This document shows, piece after piece, positions 50,548 through 60,439 of a stretch of DNA of 64,000 nucleotides. The DNA is from MFD01213-c1 sp963704405 (GTDB taxonomy: Bacteria; Planctomycetota; Phycisphaerae; Tepidisphaerales; Tepidisphaeraceae): assembly GCA_963704405.1 (NCBI GenBank), contig OY969903.1:3038001-3102000 (forward strand), in the 5' to 3' direction. The notes beneath the pieces are model-generated. The model was given only the letters and a program-made list of their open reading frames with translations, did not search any database and was not told where the DNA came from. Every line of letters begins with the position of its first letter. The stretch's first letter is position 1. The position numbers were made by a program, and so were the translations under genes.

Positions 50548-51702
50548 TCAGCCCACGAACATCCTGCAAGAATTCTTTTCGCAGTACATATCGCACGACC
50601 GTCGAGCAGCCAAAGCTGACGATGAATGCTTCGATGCGCGTGATCCCAGGGCGCGAGTTACGAGCCAAAGCGCAGAGAGCCAGCTTGCGATGAGCTCCGC
50701 GATGGAGATGACGAAAAAATCGATCCAGGGGCGGCGGGTGAGGAGGAACTCTCGCTGGGTGCGGACATAGCGCATATGGAACGCCGCCGTGACGAGGATT
50801 GAAGAAAAATAGCCCCAGACGGTGGCGCCGACGCGACCGATGCCCATGTCACCCAGAGCGAAAAACATGCACAGGCCCAGGATGAAGCCGATCGTTGTTG
50901 AGATAAAGAATTTGATGACAGGCGAGGCGCGAGGAAAGGTGAAATCATACAGGCGGCTGAGATGTTCTAGATATCGGAACTGCTGCTTCAAATTCAGCTT
51001 TGATTCGCCTTTGGTGCGCAAGCCGAAATGAATTGGCACCTCGCGGACTTCCTTCACGCGGCATTTGCACATCAGTTCCAGCGCGATCTTGTATCCCAGA
51101 GGCGTCAGCCGCTCGGCGCGGTCGAAGGTGGATCGACGCAGCGCGAAAAAACCACTCATGGGATCGCGGACGCGGCCGGCGAACGGCCGGGCCAGGAATG
51201 TCGCCGCCCACGAATTGATCTTGCGGAAGAAGGTCCACTGATCGTCGGTGCTGCCGCCTGGAACGTAGCGCGAGCCAAGTGCGAAATCCGCTCCATCATT
51301 GAGCGCAGCCAGCAGCGCCGGCACGCGCTGCGGCGGATGCTGCAAATCCGCATCCATCACCACCAGCGTCTTTCCTTCCGATTCGCCGATCCCGTGCAGC
51401 ACCGCCCCGCTAAGCCCATACTTTGGTTCCTGACGGACAATCAGGCGAATGGGATAAGTCTTTGCCAGTTCTGCGCACACATCCGGTGTACGGTCGCGGC
51501 TGGCATCGTCAACAATGATGACTTCGTAGGACAACTCCGCTGCCGCCAGCGCCTCAGCCAATTGTGGGATCAGAAGGGGAATGTTGTCGGCTTCGTTGAG
51601 CGCGGGGACGATGATCGAAACCGCCGGCGCTGCATCGCCTGATCCTTCGGAAATGGTGCTGGATGTCGAGACCGCGGGGTTAGTACCGAGAGCTGAGGGC
51701 AA
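50548..51702 (-). CDS. Dolichol-phosphate-mannose-synthase-like GT2 with GtrA-like membrane domain
   Basis: 384 aa if TTG 51702 is used; it overlaps the end of the upstream gene by 23 bp. GT2 catalytic domain: VSIIVPALNEADNIPLLIPQ, EVIIVDDASRDRTPDVCAEL, GLSGAVLHGIGESEGKTLVV MDADLQHPP (the DxD motif). Then four membrane helices (VIKFFISTTIGFILGLCMFF, VGATVWGYFSSILVTAAFHM RYV) of the GtrA type. Transfers a sugar to a polyprenyl phosphate at the membrane. The preceding gene encodes a GT-C-like protein that could use the product. Confidence 0.9.
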   Translation of the reverse strand: MPSALGTNPAVSTSSTISEGSGDAAPAVSIIVPALNEADNIPLLIPQLAEALAAAELSYEVIIVDDASRDRTPDVCAELAKTYPIRLIVRQEPKYGLSGAVLHGIGESEGKTLVVMDADLQHPPQRVPALLAALNDGADFALGSRYVPGGSTDDQWTFFRKINSWAATFLARPFAGRVRDPMSGFFALRRSTFDRAERLTPLGYKIALELMCKCRVKEVREVPIHFGLRTKGESKLNLKQQFRYLEHLSRLYDFTFPRASPVIKFFISTTIGFILGLCMFFALGDMGIGRVGATVWGYFSSILVTAAFHMRYVRTQREFLLTRRPWIDFFVISIAELIASWLSALWLVTRALGSRASKHSSSALAARRSCDMYCEKNSCRMFVG

Positions 51703-53242
51703 CGGCGGACTCCGGTTTTCGGCGATAGACCCAGATGTGGTCCCAGCCGGTGTGTACGTCGACAAGCTCGTATCTCTTCCGGATCTTTTCGGCAAACCGC
51801 TTGCCAAACACCCAAGGGCGATCCGATCCCTGTGGATCGTACCGCAACAGCACGGCGGAGAAAAATCCCTCATCCAGCCGCCGATATAGATCGTCCTGCA
51901 ACTCCGGAACTTTCTCGCGAATCGCCGGGAGCATGAAGTCATCCAGGAGGAATGGCCGCTGCCCGACCAATACCGGGAGCAGCGCATTATCTGACAACAT
52001 GGGCTGGACAGAACTGATCGCGCCGGTATTTGAAGTATTGGCGGTTCCTTCGCGAACCAGCGAGATCAGGGTCTGCCGGCGGGCATAGCGGTCCTTCCGC
52101 AACTCCGGCAGAAATATCATCGCCGCGACAAGTGCAACCAGGGCGAGGGAACCAATGCCCAGCGGAAAACTAAGCCGGCTGCGGGCTGCTTGCACGACGA
52201 CGAACACGATCGCCGCCACCTCAACATCAACCAGATGATTTCGGTCGATCCCCGGTGAACGCAGCAGCACCAATGAGACACCAGTCGCCCCCATCAGAAA
52301 GAGCCCGGGCAATTCGATCTTTGCGCGAAACGGAACCCATGCGAATGCGGCCAGACCGATCAAGACGATCGCCGTTCCCATGCGGTCGCGACCGAGGAGC
52401 ACGATGCGGGCGGCGTCAAGGAATTCATGAAGCCCCTTCATTGGCCGCCCCCCAGCACTGCAGGCTATGAAGTTTTCCAGCAGGCGACCGTGACTGCATA
52501 CGTTTACGATGGCCAGGAAAATGCCGGTGAAGAGGATAGTAGTAAGAGATAGCAGAATCGCGGCGGTGTAATGTCGTCTGAACAAAAGAACCCCGACGAC
52601 TGCTGCAAGGCCAAAGATAGTTGTAACTTTGGCGACAAAGGCGAGGGCGAAGAATCCCGCCGCTGCATAAAGTCGTCGGCGCCTTCCCGCGAATTCTCCC
52701 GAGCCGTTCAGATCACCCGCGACAAGCGCCAGACCAAAAACATTCAATGCCGCTGGAAGCAGATCGGCGCGGATCGTCATAACGGCGAACTGTGATGCGG
52801 CTCCCGCCAAGAACAGAACCGCCGCCGGCATGGCAAGTTCGCGGCGCACGCTCAATCGTCGAAGAAGCAGATATAGACCCGCGCCCAGCGCGATGGCTGA
52901 GGCGATGGTTATTAAATGTCCGCTCACCAGCGGCCCGAGCCCTAATTTCATCAAGCCGGCATGCAGCAGCACATGCAGCGGCCCATAGCGTGTTCCGCCA
53001 TATCCGGCGGGGCCGACGAGGGGGCGATAGAGCAGACCATCGCGAAGGTCCATCGCCAGACCGGTCAACACCCCGGATTCGTGAGTCAAACCGCTTCCAT
53101 GCCAGAGGGCGACGATCGTGCGGATGAGCGTCACACCCATCAGTGCAGTCGCCGCCAGCCAGAGCGCGCGAAGGGTTATCGCCGCCGCGGATTTCGGCAA
53201 CGGACGATCCACGATGAATAATGGACCCGCTTCGGCTTGCAT
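51680..53242 (-). CDS. Polytopic GT-C-like glycosyltransferase/membrane protein
   Basis: 520 aa from ATG 53242 (MQAEAGPLFIVDRPLPKSAA). Ten or more hydrophobic helices. The first periplasmic loop contains RDGLLYRPLVGPAGYGGTRY GPLHVLLHAG, reminiscent of the acidic loop of ArnT/PMT-type GT-C enzymes. The C-terminal periplasmic region has ALLPVLVGQRPFLLDDFMLP. Next gene (overlapping) is the polyprenyl-phosphate sugar synthase, which supports a role using lipid-linked sugar. Divergent from the oxidoreductase gene. Confidence 0.75.
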   Translation of the reverse strand: MQAEAGPLFIVDRPLPKSAAAITLRALWLAATALMGVTLIRTIVALWHGSGLTHESGVLTGLAMDLRDGLLYRPLVGPAGYGGTRYGPLHVLLHAGLMKLGLGPLVSGHLITIASAIALGAGLYLLLRRLSVRRELAMPAAVLFLAGAASQFAVMTIRADLLPAALNVFGLALVAGDLNGSGEFAGRRRRLYAAAGFFALAFVAKVTTIFGLAAVVGVLLFRRHYTAAILLSLTTILFTGIFLAIVNVCSHGRLLENFIACSAGGRPMKGLHEFLDAARIVLLGRDRMGTAIVLIGLAAFAWVPFRAKIELPGLFLMGATGVSLVLLRSPGIDRNHLVDVEVAAIVFVVVQAARSRLSFPLGIGSLALVALVAAMIFLPELRKDRYARRQTLISLVREGTANTSNTGAISSVQPMLSDNALLPVLVGQRPFLLDDFMLPAIREKVPELQDDLYRRLDEGFFSAVLLRYDPQGSDRPWVFGKRFAEKIRKRYELVDVHTGWDHIWVYRRKPESAVALSSRY

Positions 53243-53424
53243 GATTGAGGACAGACGGCAGTAATAAACGAAAACAGCGGTGGTTGGACGTTGCAACTGT
53301 ACCGTCGCCGCCGCGGCTTGTCTGCGCCCTCGTTTGTCGGGTTTTCATTGGAATTGCATTTGTGGCGTCCGGTGTACAAACTGTGCCGCCACAAAGTGGT
53401 TGCCTTTCAAACGAGGACTTCGAC

Positions 53425-54540
53425 ATGGCCGAGAAAAGCGTATCAACCGACTCACTTTCAATGGATTCAGGGCAGAATGCATATTCCGGGAAAAAGCTGC
53501 GTATCGCCTTCATCGGGTGCGGCGGCATCGCGCAGGTGCACTTGGCCGCGCTGAAAACATTTCCGGATGTCGAAGTTGTTGCCGGGGTCGACATCAACCC
53601 CGAGCGATTGAAAGTGATGGAAGAAAAATGGGGCGTAACCAGGCTCTATAAGGATTGGAAGACGATGTTGAAGGAGGTCAGGCCCGACGCCGTCAACATC
53701 TGCACACCCAACGGCATCCATGCTCAGCCTTCGATCGATTCATCCAACGCGGGCTGCCACGTCACGGTTGAAAAACCGATGGCGATGAATCCGACCGAAT
53801 GCCGCAAGATGATTGAGGCCGCGACCAAAGCGAAAAAGAAGCTCGTCGTGGGATTTCAATATCGCTATCACCCGAATACAGAGTTTCTGACCCGGGCACG
53901 GGATGAAGGGCAGTTTGGGAATGTGATGTTTGTGAAGTGCCAGGCGCTGCGCCGCCGCGGCATTCCGAACTGGGGCGTGTTCGGTCGCAAGGAACTACAG
54001 GGCGGCGGACCGATGATCGACATCGGCGTTCACGTCATCGAAATGGCGCACTATGTAATGGGCCAGCCCAAGCCCGTCGCCGCCAGCGGAAATACATGGA
54101 CGTACATGGGGAATAAAAAGAGTGACGTCGCCAGCCAATGGCCGGATTGGGATTTTAAGACATACACTGTTGAAGATTTGGCAATCGGTCAGATCAGATT
54201 TGAAAACGGCGAGCTGCTTCAGATCGAAGCCTCGTTCGCCGCGCATATTGAGAAAGATATCTGGAACTTCACGCTCGTCGGCGACAAAGGCGGCGCGAGT
54301 TGGGATCCGCCGGGGCTGTTTACCGATCGCGCCGGCACGATGATCAACACCACACCGGCATTCCTCAGCAACAAGACTGACTTCCAAAGCCTTTTCACCA
54401 GCAAGCTCCGCAATTTCGTTGACGGCTGCTTGCAAAATGCCCCCCTTCGTGCGCCGGGTGAGGCCGGTCTGGCCGTGCAGAAAATGCTCGACGGCATTTA
54501 TCGCTCGGCGGAAGCAGGCAAAGAAGTGAAGATCGATTGA
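53425..54540 (+). CDS. Gfo/Idh/MocA-family oxidoreductase
   Basis: 371 aa from ATG 53425 (ACGAGGA upstream). NAD(P)-binding KLRIAFIGCGGIAQVHLAAL, then AVNICTPNGIHAQPSIDSSN, HVTVEKPMAMNPTECRKMIE (the EKP motif) and VVGFQYRYHPNTEFLTRARD. The C-terminal beta sheet contains GGGPMIDIGVHVIEMAHYVM. Dehydrogenates or isomerises a sugar or cyclitol; the substrate cannot be told. Common and multi-copy in planctomycetes. Confidence 0.93.
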   Translation: MAEKSVSTDSLSMDSGQNAYSGKKLRIAFIGCGGIAQVHLAALKTFPDVEVVAGVDINPERLKVMEEKWGVTRLYKDWKTMLKEVRPDAVNICTPNGIHAQPSIDSSNAGCHVTVEKPMAMNPTECRKMIEAATKAKKKLVVGFQYRYHPNTEFLTRARDEGQFGNVMFVKCQALRRRGIPNWGVFGRKELQGGGPMIDIGVHVIEMAHYVMGQPKPVAASGNTWTYMGNKKSDVASQWPDWDFKTYTVEDLAIGQIRFENGELLQIEASFAAHIEKDIWNFTLVGDKGGASWDPPGLFTDRAGTMINTTPAFLSNKTDFQSLFTSKLRNFVDGCLQNAPLRAPGEAGLAVQKMLDGIYRSAEAGKEVKID

Positions 54541-54726
54541 ACGTTTGCTGTCCTTTGAAAAAGCTGATGCAATTCCGGTCGGCTATGGCAGGCCCCTGCA
54601 CAGAGACGATTCCATTGCTATTTTCGCCTTGGCGTTTTCTTGACTTGGCGGCCTTGGCCGCCTGGCGTTCACTCTGCAATTCACATCTCTTGAAGCCCCC
54701 CGCCCTTCTCTTATGATTCGCACCCT

Positions 54727-55950
54727 ATGAGCAACAATCTTCGCGGTAATGCGGTTGTCGGGCAGAGCGGTGGTCCGACTTCGGTCATCAATCAATCTCT
54801 CATCGGTGTCGTCCAGGCGGCGAAGCAGGCAGGACACATCAAAGAGCTGCTGGGCGCTCACCACGGTGTGCGCGGCGTCATTAACGAAGATTTTATTCCG
54901 CTCAAAGCTGCGCCGGATGATCTGCTGGAACGCGTCGCGCTCACGCCGGCGGCGGCGCTGGGATCGACTCGTGATAAGCCGGACCAGGCCTACTGCGAAA
55001 AAATCTTCGCCAGCTTCAAAAAAAATGACGTTCGGTATTTCTTCTACATCGGGGGAAATGACTCCGCCGACACCGCTCGCATCGTCAATGAACTGGCGGC
55101 GGCGGCGAACTATGAACTGCGGACGTTTCATGTCCCCAAGACAATCGATAATGACCTGCGTGTCCACGACCACACGCCGGGTTTTGGGTCGGCGGCGAAG
55201 TTCGTGGCGGCGGCGATCATGGGGGACAACTACGACAATCGCAGCCTGCCGGGCATTAAAGTGGATGTGATCATGGGACGGCATGCGGGGTTCCTGACCG
55301 CCGCGTCTGTCTTGGCGCGGCAGCATGACGACGACGGGCCGCATTTGATCTACGTCCCCGAAGCGCCGCTTTCAGAAGAAAAATTCCTCGCCGATGTCGA
55401 CGCGATGTACAAGAAGCATGGGCGATGCCTGATTGCGGTCAGCGAAGGGGTCAGCCACCCGGATGGAAAAACCTGGGCAGAGGCGATGTCGACGAATCTG
55501 GAGAAGGATTCGCACGGAAACATCCAGCTTTCAGGAACGGGCGCGTTAGGCGATTACATGGCGGGGCTTATTACGAAAAAGTTGACGCCGGCCGGCGGTA
55601 AAAAACTCCGCGTGCGTGCGGATACATTTGGATATTTGCAGCGAAGCTTTCCCGGATTCACAAGTGAAAGCGATTCGACCGAAGCCCGCATGGTGGGTCG
55701 GCGGGCAGTGGAATTCAGCGGCGACGAAAAGAATATCGAAGGCAGCATCGCGATGCAGCGGGCCCCGGGTGAGATGTATCGCATCGATACCATCCTGACG
55801 CCGCTCAAGACGGTAGCGCGGGAAACCAAGCATTTAGACCCGGCATACATCAGCGGCGGGAACAACATCACCGAAGCGTTTAAGAAATATGCTCGGCCGC
55901 TGGTAGGAAAACTGCCTGTGGTGGGAACCTTGGATGAACTGCGGCGGTGA
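54727..55950 (+). CDS. pfp: 6-phosphofructokinase, pyrophosphate-dependent type
   Basis: Phosphorylates fructose 6-phosphate, 407 aa. NAVVGQSGGPTSVINQSLIG, YFFYIGGNDSADTARIVNEL, HVPKTIDNDLRVHDHTPGFG (the PKTIDND form, Lys in place of the Gly of ATP enzymes), VDVIMGRHAGFLTAASVLAR, LIAVSEGVSHPDGKTWAEAM and FGYLQRSFPG. The PKTIDND motif points to PPi as phosphoryl donor and thus a reversible step; the GGND rather than GGDD block leaves some doubt. Confidence 0.9.
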   Translation: MSNNLRGNAVVGQSGGPTSVINQSLIGVVQAAKQAGHIKELLGAHHGVRGVINEDFIPLKAAPDDLLERVALTPAAALGSTRDKPDQAYCEKIFASFKKNDVRYFFYIGGNDSADTARIVNELAAAANYELRTFHVPKTIDNDLRVHDHTPGFGSAAKFVAAAIMGDNYDNRSLPGIKVDVIMGRHAGFLTAASVLARQHDDDGPHLIYVPEAPLSEEKFLADVDAMYKKHGRCLIAVSEGVSHPDGKTWAEAMSTNLEKDSHGNIQLSGTGALGDYMAGLITKKLTPAGGKKLRVRADTFGYLQRSFPGFTSESDSTEARMVGRRAVEFSGDEKNIEGSIAMQRAPGEMYRIDTILTPLKTVARETKHLDPAYISGGNNITEAFKKYARPLVGKLPVVGTLDELRR

Positions 55951-55988
55951 AGTGCAAAATAAATCGCAGACCGGTCGAGGCCTAAGCA

Positions 55989-56019
55989 AAGGGACGCAGC
56001 TTTTAAAGCTGCGTCCCTT
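55989..56019. terminator. Bidirectional terminator between pfp and the pectate lyase
   Basis: AAGGGACGCAGCTTT (55989-56003) and AAAGCTGCGTCCCTT (56005-56019) form a perfect 15-bp palindromic stem with T-rich ends on either strand, between two convergent genes. Confidence 0.8.
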
Positions 56020-56063
56020 CTCATTTAACTCATTCAAATCACCAAACGGTAACTTCCGCAGGC

Positions 56064-57149
56064 TTAAGGCGTGCTGATCGCGCCGGTTTTGCCCATGGAC
56101 ATCACGTTTGCCACGAGCGCCTTGTCGAAAGAGTCATTGGGAGACGCGCCGCAGCCCCCGATTTTGATGACGTTGATGCAGTGGGTGTTGTTATCAATCG
56201 TCACAGGGGTGGTGGGATGATTGAAGATGGTCGAACGAAGCTTCACGCCGGCGGCAGTGAAGCCGGAATTGGGGATGGCGACCGGATTCTGGACGCCATC
56301 GCGGTTCAGGTCATACATGTTGCCTTGGACGTACCAGACATCATTTGCAGTGCAGAGGGCGATCCAGCCGCTTCCAGAGCCGGATGAAGGACCGGCAATG
56401 AAGGTGTTATTGATGATGTCGCTGTTCCAGGGAGCTGAGGAGTGCCCGCCGATGAGACCACCACCACCGCCCCAGTTGTAGATGACGTTGTCAATGTACT
56501 GGGCGTTGGCCTTAAGCTTGGGGTTGCGCGATTCGTTATTAATGAACAAATTGTGGTGGACGGAGACGCGGTCGGCTCCGTCAAAGAGCATGCCGAAGTG
56601 CTGGGGATCGATGCCTTCACCGACGATGCAGAACTGGACGGTGATGTCGTGCGATCCGCTGGTGTATTCGCTGCAATCCCAGCGACCCTGCTCGATGGAG
56701 CAATGATCGATCATGATGGTGTTGCAGGCGGAGCCTTGCAGGGAGCCTTTGCCCGAAGAACCAGAGTCGGTTTCGCGGAAGCGGAGGTTGCGGATGATGA
56801 CGTTGCTATGACCGCTGAAAGAGCTGGTGTTGCCGGTGATGGTGATGCCGGGACTGGGGGCGGTCGTGCCATCGATCGTCAGGTTGCTGTTGATCGCAAC
56901 TTCAGACTTGAGCTTGATCGTCCCCGAAAGGCCGAACCTGATGTAGCGATGGCTGCCACTGACGGCATCACGGAATGAACCGGCGCCGGAGTCATTCAAA
57001 TTGGTGACGGTATAGGTCGTGCTCCCACCAGTAGCGACGGCGCCAAAACCCTGAGCGCCCGTGAAAGCGACACCAAAGGAACTGGATGAAAGCAGGCCGA
57101 GGAAAGCCGCACCCAAGATGGAGGTGCAGAACTTGGAAGTGATCTTCAT
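56064..57149 (-). CDS. Secreted pectate lyase-like polysaccharide lyase (PL1-type)
   Basis: 361 aa. Signal peptide (SILGAAFLGLLSSSSFGVA), then FTGAQGFGAVATGGSTTYTV TNLNDSGAGSFRDAV, the usual opening of PL1 pectate lyases. Parallel beta-helix repeats follow (GHSNVIIRNLRFRETDSG, ACNTIMIDHCSIEQGRWDCS). The active-site region is RVSVHHNLFINNESRNPKLK with the catalytic Arg. Suggests degradation of plant or algal pectin together with the esterase at 37368. Confidence 0.92.
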   Translation of the reverse strand: MKITSKFCTSILGAAFLGLLSSSSFGVAFTGAQGFGAVATGGSTTYTVTNLNDSGAGSFRDAVSGSHRYIRFGLSGTIKLKSEVAINSNLTIDGTTAPSPGITITGNTSSFSGHSNVIIRNLRFRETDSGSSGKGSLQGSACNTIMIDHCSIEQGRWDCSEYTSGSHDITVQFCIVGEGIDPQHFGMLFDGADRVSVHHNLFINNESRNPKLKANAQYIDNVIYNWGGGGGLIGGHSSAPWNSDIINNTFIAGPSSGSGSGWIALCTANDVWYVQGNMYDLNRDGVQNPVAIPNSGFTAAGVKLRSTIFNHPTTPVTIDNNTHCINVIKIGGCGASPNDSFDKALVANVMSMGKTGAISTP

Positions 57150-57677
57150 TGCGAAGCTCCTTAAAACTGATTCCTACACGGCGCGAGACAGCGCCAAAAA
57201 AATGTAGAAGAATTGACTGCGTTATTTGGAAACTGATCGACAAACGTGATCGTGCGAACTGGGAGATGTAAAAAATTCCGCTTTTGGAGTGTAGTTAATT
57301 TTGTCGCATTTACAAATGAAAAAAACAGAAGCTTTTCGAATATAAAATTGGGCTGCATCGTTATCACAATTCGATGGGCAATGTGTCAAAACAAGGTGAG
57401 ATGTTCCACCTGGGAATTGCTGGGGATTGTATTTTTGTAGCGCAAATCGGACGGCGATTAGACAAATTGAGTTTCAAAACAGCTATCTCTGCAAAGCATT
57501 ACGACTATCACTGCAAAGCATTTGACCAAAAGGCGAAAGCCATTAGGCTTCCCGGCAATAGATGGATGGAGGTTGCGGCGTGTAGATGGGCTATAGGAAT
57601 ACGAGCTTCCCACCAGTCACTATTTCAATATAGGGGGATTACATGGTTTGGTACGTCTTACTGTGAATTGAATCATT
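57150..57677. other. Divergent control region between the pectate lyase and proS
   Basis: About 530 bp, AT-richer than its surroundings, with no convincing gene on either strand. Contains two direct copies of CTGCAAAGCATT (57489-57500 and 57511-57522), 22 bp apart start to start, that is two helical turns. Probably the promoters of both genes and a regulator site. Confidence 0.5.
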
Positions 57678-59453
57678 ATGCGTTGGACACAGACACTTAT
57701 CCCGACTCAGAAAGAAACCCCGGCCGATGCCCAGATCGTCAGCCATCAACTGATGATCCGCGCAGGCCTCATTCGGCAGCTCACGGCGGGGGCTTATGAT
57801 TTTCTGCCGCTGGGGTATCGAGCCTTGCGCAAGGCGGCCCAGATTGTCCGCGAGGAAATGGATCGCATCGGCGCGGCAGAGATTTTATTGCCCGCACTGC
57901 AACCCGTGGAGCTTTGGCAAAAAAGCGGTCGCGATGTCGCTTATGGCGATAACCTGATGACATTCAAGGACCGCCACGGACGCGTCAATGTGCTTGGACC
58001 TACGCACGAAGAGGTCATTACCGAACTCGTATCGGCATACGTGAATTCGTACAAGCACCTTCCGCTAAGCCTGTATCAGATTCAGACAAAATTCCGGGAT
58101 GAATTTCGTCCCCGCTTCGGGCTGCTGCGCGTACGGGAATTCCTGATGAAGGATGCGTACAGCTTTCATACGGATGTAGAAAGCTTAAATCGCGTCTATG
58201 ACAATTTTTATCGCGCTTATGAACGTATCTTCACGCGCTGCGGGATTCCGTTTGTCGTGGTTGAAGCGGAAAGCGGACCGATCGGAGGGAGCGCCAGCCA
58301 CGAGTTTATGGCAGCGTGCGCGGCGGGTGAAGACACAATCGTCACCAGCGATAAGGGGAATTACGCGGCGAACGTAGAAAAAGCGGAGATCGGAGCGCGC
58401 GCGGGAACGTTCGGTGGAGATGCGACGGGGGCGCTGGAAAAAGTGCATACGCCGAACCTGCCGGGGATCGAAGATGTCGGGAAGTTTTTGAAGGTGAAAC
58501 CGCGGAATATGCTCAAGACGCTGGTGTTTAAGGTGACCGCGCCCCCTGCCGCCGGCTCGACGGGATCGTGGGTGAAGTGGGTCGTCGCAGTCGTGCGCGG
58601 CGATCATGATGTCAACGAAGCCAAACTCGCAAAAGCAGCCAAAGAACGCTTCGACGTTTCAGCAATCGCACTAATGGATGACCCGGAAGTACGCGCCGAA
58701 TGGACAATCGGCTTCGTCGGTCCGGATGCGGCGGCCAAGAATAAGCAGGCGGTTTTGCTCGTCGATCCCGACGCCGCCCAGGGTGGCTTCTGGGCCAGCG
58801 GGGCAAATGAAGTGGATTATCACGTCAAGCATTTCAACTGGTTCCGCGAATGCGGGGAAGCGCTGGCCGACCCTAAAAAGACCGTCATCGCTGACATCCG
58901 CAACGCCGCCGCCGGCGATCCTTCGCCAAAAAATGACGGGGGAAAACTGCAAGCCTCCAAGGGCATCGAGATCGGCCACGTCTTCAAGCTCGGCACAAAA
59001 TACTCGACAGCGCTGGGCGCGAATTACCTGGACGACAAAGGCCGGCAGAACCCGATCATCATGGGGTGTTACGGCATCGGCATTGGTCGCATCTTACTCG
59101 CGGCGATTGAAAGCCTGCATGACGAAAAGGGAATCATCTGGCCGGCGGCCATCGCGCCGTACAGCGTGGTAATTACGCCGATCAAATATGACGGCGAAGT
59201 GAAAGATGCGGCGGACAAGCTATACGCTGAGCTAAACGCCGCCGGCATTGACGCCCTGCTCGATGACCGCGACGCGCGGCCAGGCTTTAAATTCGCCGAC
59301 GCGGATTTAATCGGCTTCCCGGTGCGGGTCACGATCGGCGATCGAGGCCTGAAGGAAGGAAAGGTCGAAGTCAAAAAACGCACGGCGGCAGATGCGGAGA
59401 TGGTGGAGATGGGGATGGTGATCGGGCGGGTGAAAGAGTTGATTGCCTCGTAG
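57678..59453 (+). CDS. proS: Prolyl-tRNA synthetase, bacterial type
   Basis: 591 aa, class II. MRWTQTLIPTQKETPADAQI, GLIRQLTAGAYDFLPLGYRA, VLGPTHEEVITELVSAYVNS (motif 2 region), FRDEFRPRFGLLRVREFLMK DAYSFH, SGPIGGSASHEFMAACAAGE, then the bacterial INS editing domain (about 235-400) and motif 3 GCYGIGIGRILLAAIE with the anticodon-binding domain (ALLDDRDARPGFKFADADLI GFPVRVTIG). Complete. Confidence 0.97.
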   Translation: MRWTQTLIPTQKETPADAQIVSHQLMIRAGLIRQLTAGAYDFLPLGYRALRKAAQIVREEMDRIGAAEILLPALQPVELWQKSGRDVAYGDNLMTFKDRHGRVNVLGPTHEEVITELVSAYVNSYKHLPLSLYQIQTKFRDEFRPRFGLLRVREFLMKDAYSFHTDVESLNRVYDNFYRAYERIFTRCGIPFVVVEAESGPIGGSASHEFMAACAAGEDTIVTSDKGNYAANVEKAEIGARAGTFGGDATGALEKVHTPNLPGIEDVGKFLKVKPRNMLKTLVFKVTAPPAAGSTGSWVKWVVAVVRGDHDVNEAKLAKAAKERFDVSAIALMDDPEVRAEWTIGFVGPDAAAKNKQAVLLVDPDAAQGGFWASGANEVDYHVKHFNWFRECGEALADPKKTVIADIRNAAAGDPSPKNDGGKLQASKGIEIGHVFKLGTKYSTALGANYLDDKGRQNPIIMGCYGIGIGRILLAAIESLHDEKGIIWPAAIAPYSVVITPIKYDGEVKDAADKLYAELNAAGIDALLDDRDARPGFKFADADLIGFPVRVTIGDRGLKEGKVEVKKRTAADAEMVEMGMVIGRVKELIAS

Positions 59454-59656
59454 AAGTTAACCCGAAGTGCATGTATATCGATGAGCTTATGAGGTGACAC
59501 AGGCGTGGCCCGCGCACGATGCGCAAACAAAAGAAACCTGCACATTTCTTAATATCGCAGAACCAGCATTGGCCTAACTTCGGTGATTCCTGTCGAGCTA
59601 TGATCCATGCCAAGGTGAAAAATTTTGATGAAGCAACCCAATCCCATCAGAAATCG

Positions 59657-60085
59657 CTATTCCAATCCCCCGCTCCCGTCCGCTGACATCGCATTGCTCA
59701 ATCCTTCAGGAATCTGCATCACCTGCCCATCCCTGCCCACGCACGCAATCGTGGTCGCCGCCTCGGCCAGAAGGGTTCCATCCCGCTTTAGCTCATAACT
59801 GTGATCACATCGCACATAAGTCTGCTTGGTCACCGTCGTCGTCAGTGTCAGTTGTTCGTCATACCGGGCCGGCGATTTGTAACGAATTTCGGCCTTTGTG
59901 ACGACGAAAAACACCCCCTGCCGCTCCAGGTCGGCGTAACTGAAGCCCGCTTGCCGCAGCAGTTCCACCCGCCCCATCTCAAAATATTGCAGGTAGCGGC
60001 TATGATGCAGATACCCCATCACATCGACCTCCGGATACCTTACCCGGATCGTAATTGTATTGGAGATGCACTTTTCTGATGCCAT
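59657..60085 (-). CDS. Acyl-CoA thioesterase, 4HBT/YbgC-FadM type
   Basis: 142 aa from ATG 60085. TIRVRYPEVDVMGYLHHSRY LQYFEMGRVELLRQAG is the hotdog-fold active site (Asp in EVDVMG). RYKSPARYDEQLTLTTTVTK and the Tyr/Arg-rich strand complete the fold. Hydrolyses acyl-CoA esters; YbgC relatives work with the Tol-Pal envelope system, but no tol genes are near. Confidence 0.92.
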   Translation of the reverse strand: MASEKCISNTITIRVRYPEVDVMGYLHHSRYLQYFEMGRVELLRQAGFSYADLERQGVFFVVTKAEIRYKSPARYDEQLTLTTTVTKQTYVRCDHSYELKRDGTLLAEAATTIACVGRDGQVMQIPEGLSNAMSADGSGGLE

Positions 60086-60241
60086 CGCTGCAACTTCTCT
60101 ACCGCTGGGCGCATCCATACAACCGAAGCGGTTCTTGAACAATCTGTGACGGCCGGTACACTAATACGTCTCAGCCGCGGAGGCAAAATTGCCGGCGGCT
60201 GTTTTTATCGATGCCGATCGCACCGAAAGGACGTAACGGAA

Positions 60242-60424
60242 ATGATTAAGGTCAAGAGCCGCGGTAACGAAACCGCCGAGCAGATGCTTCGCCGCTTTAA
60301 GAAAATGTGTGAGAAGGAAGGCCTCACCAAGGACATCAAGCGGGTCGCATATTACGAAAAGCCCAGCGAAAAGCGCCGCCGCCGCGCCCGCAGCAAACCA
60401 CGCATCAAGCCGGTCGGGCGATAA
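60242..60424 (+). CDS. rpsU: 30S ribosomal protein bS21
   Basis: 60 aa. MIKVKSRGNETAEQMLRRFK KMCEKEGLTKDIKRVAYYEK PSEKRRRRARSK, clear bS21 with its Arg-rich tail. ATG 60242 is preferred to the upstream open frame, with AAAGGA before it. Single gene followed by an inverted repeat. Confidence 0.95.
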   Translation: MIKVKSRGNETAEQMLRRFKKMCEKEGLTKDIKRVAYYEKPSEKRRRRARSKPRIKPVGR

Positions 60425-60439
60425 AGGTTTGTCCGTTGT

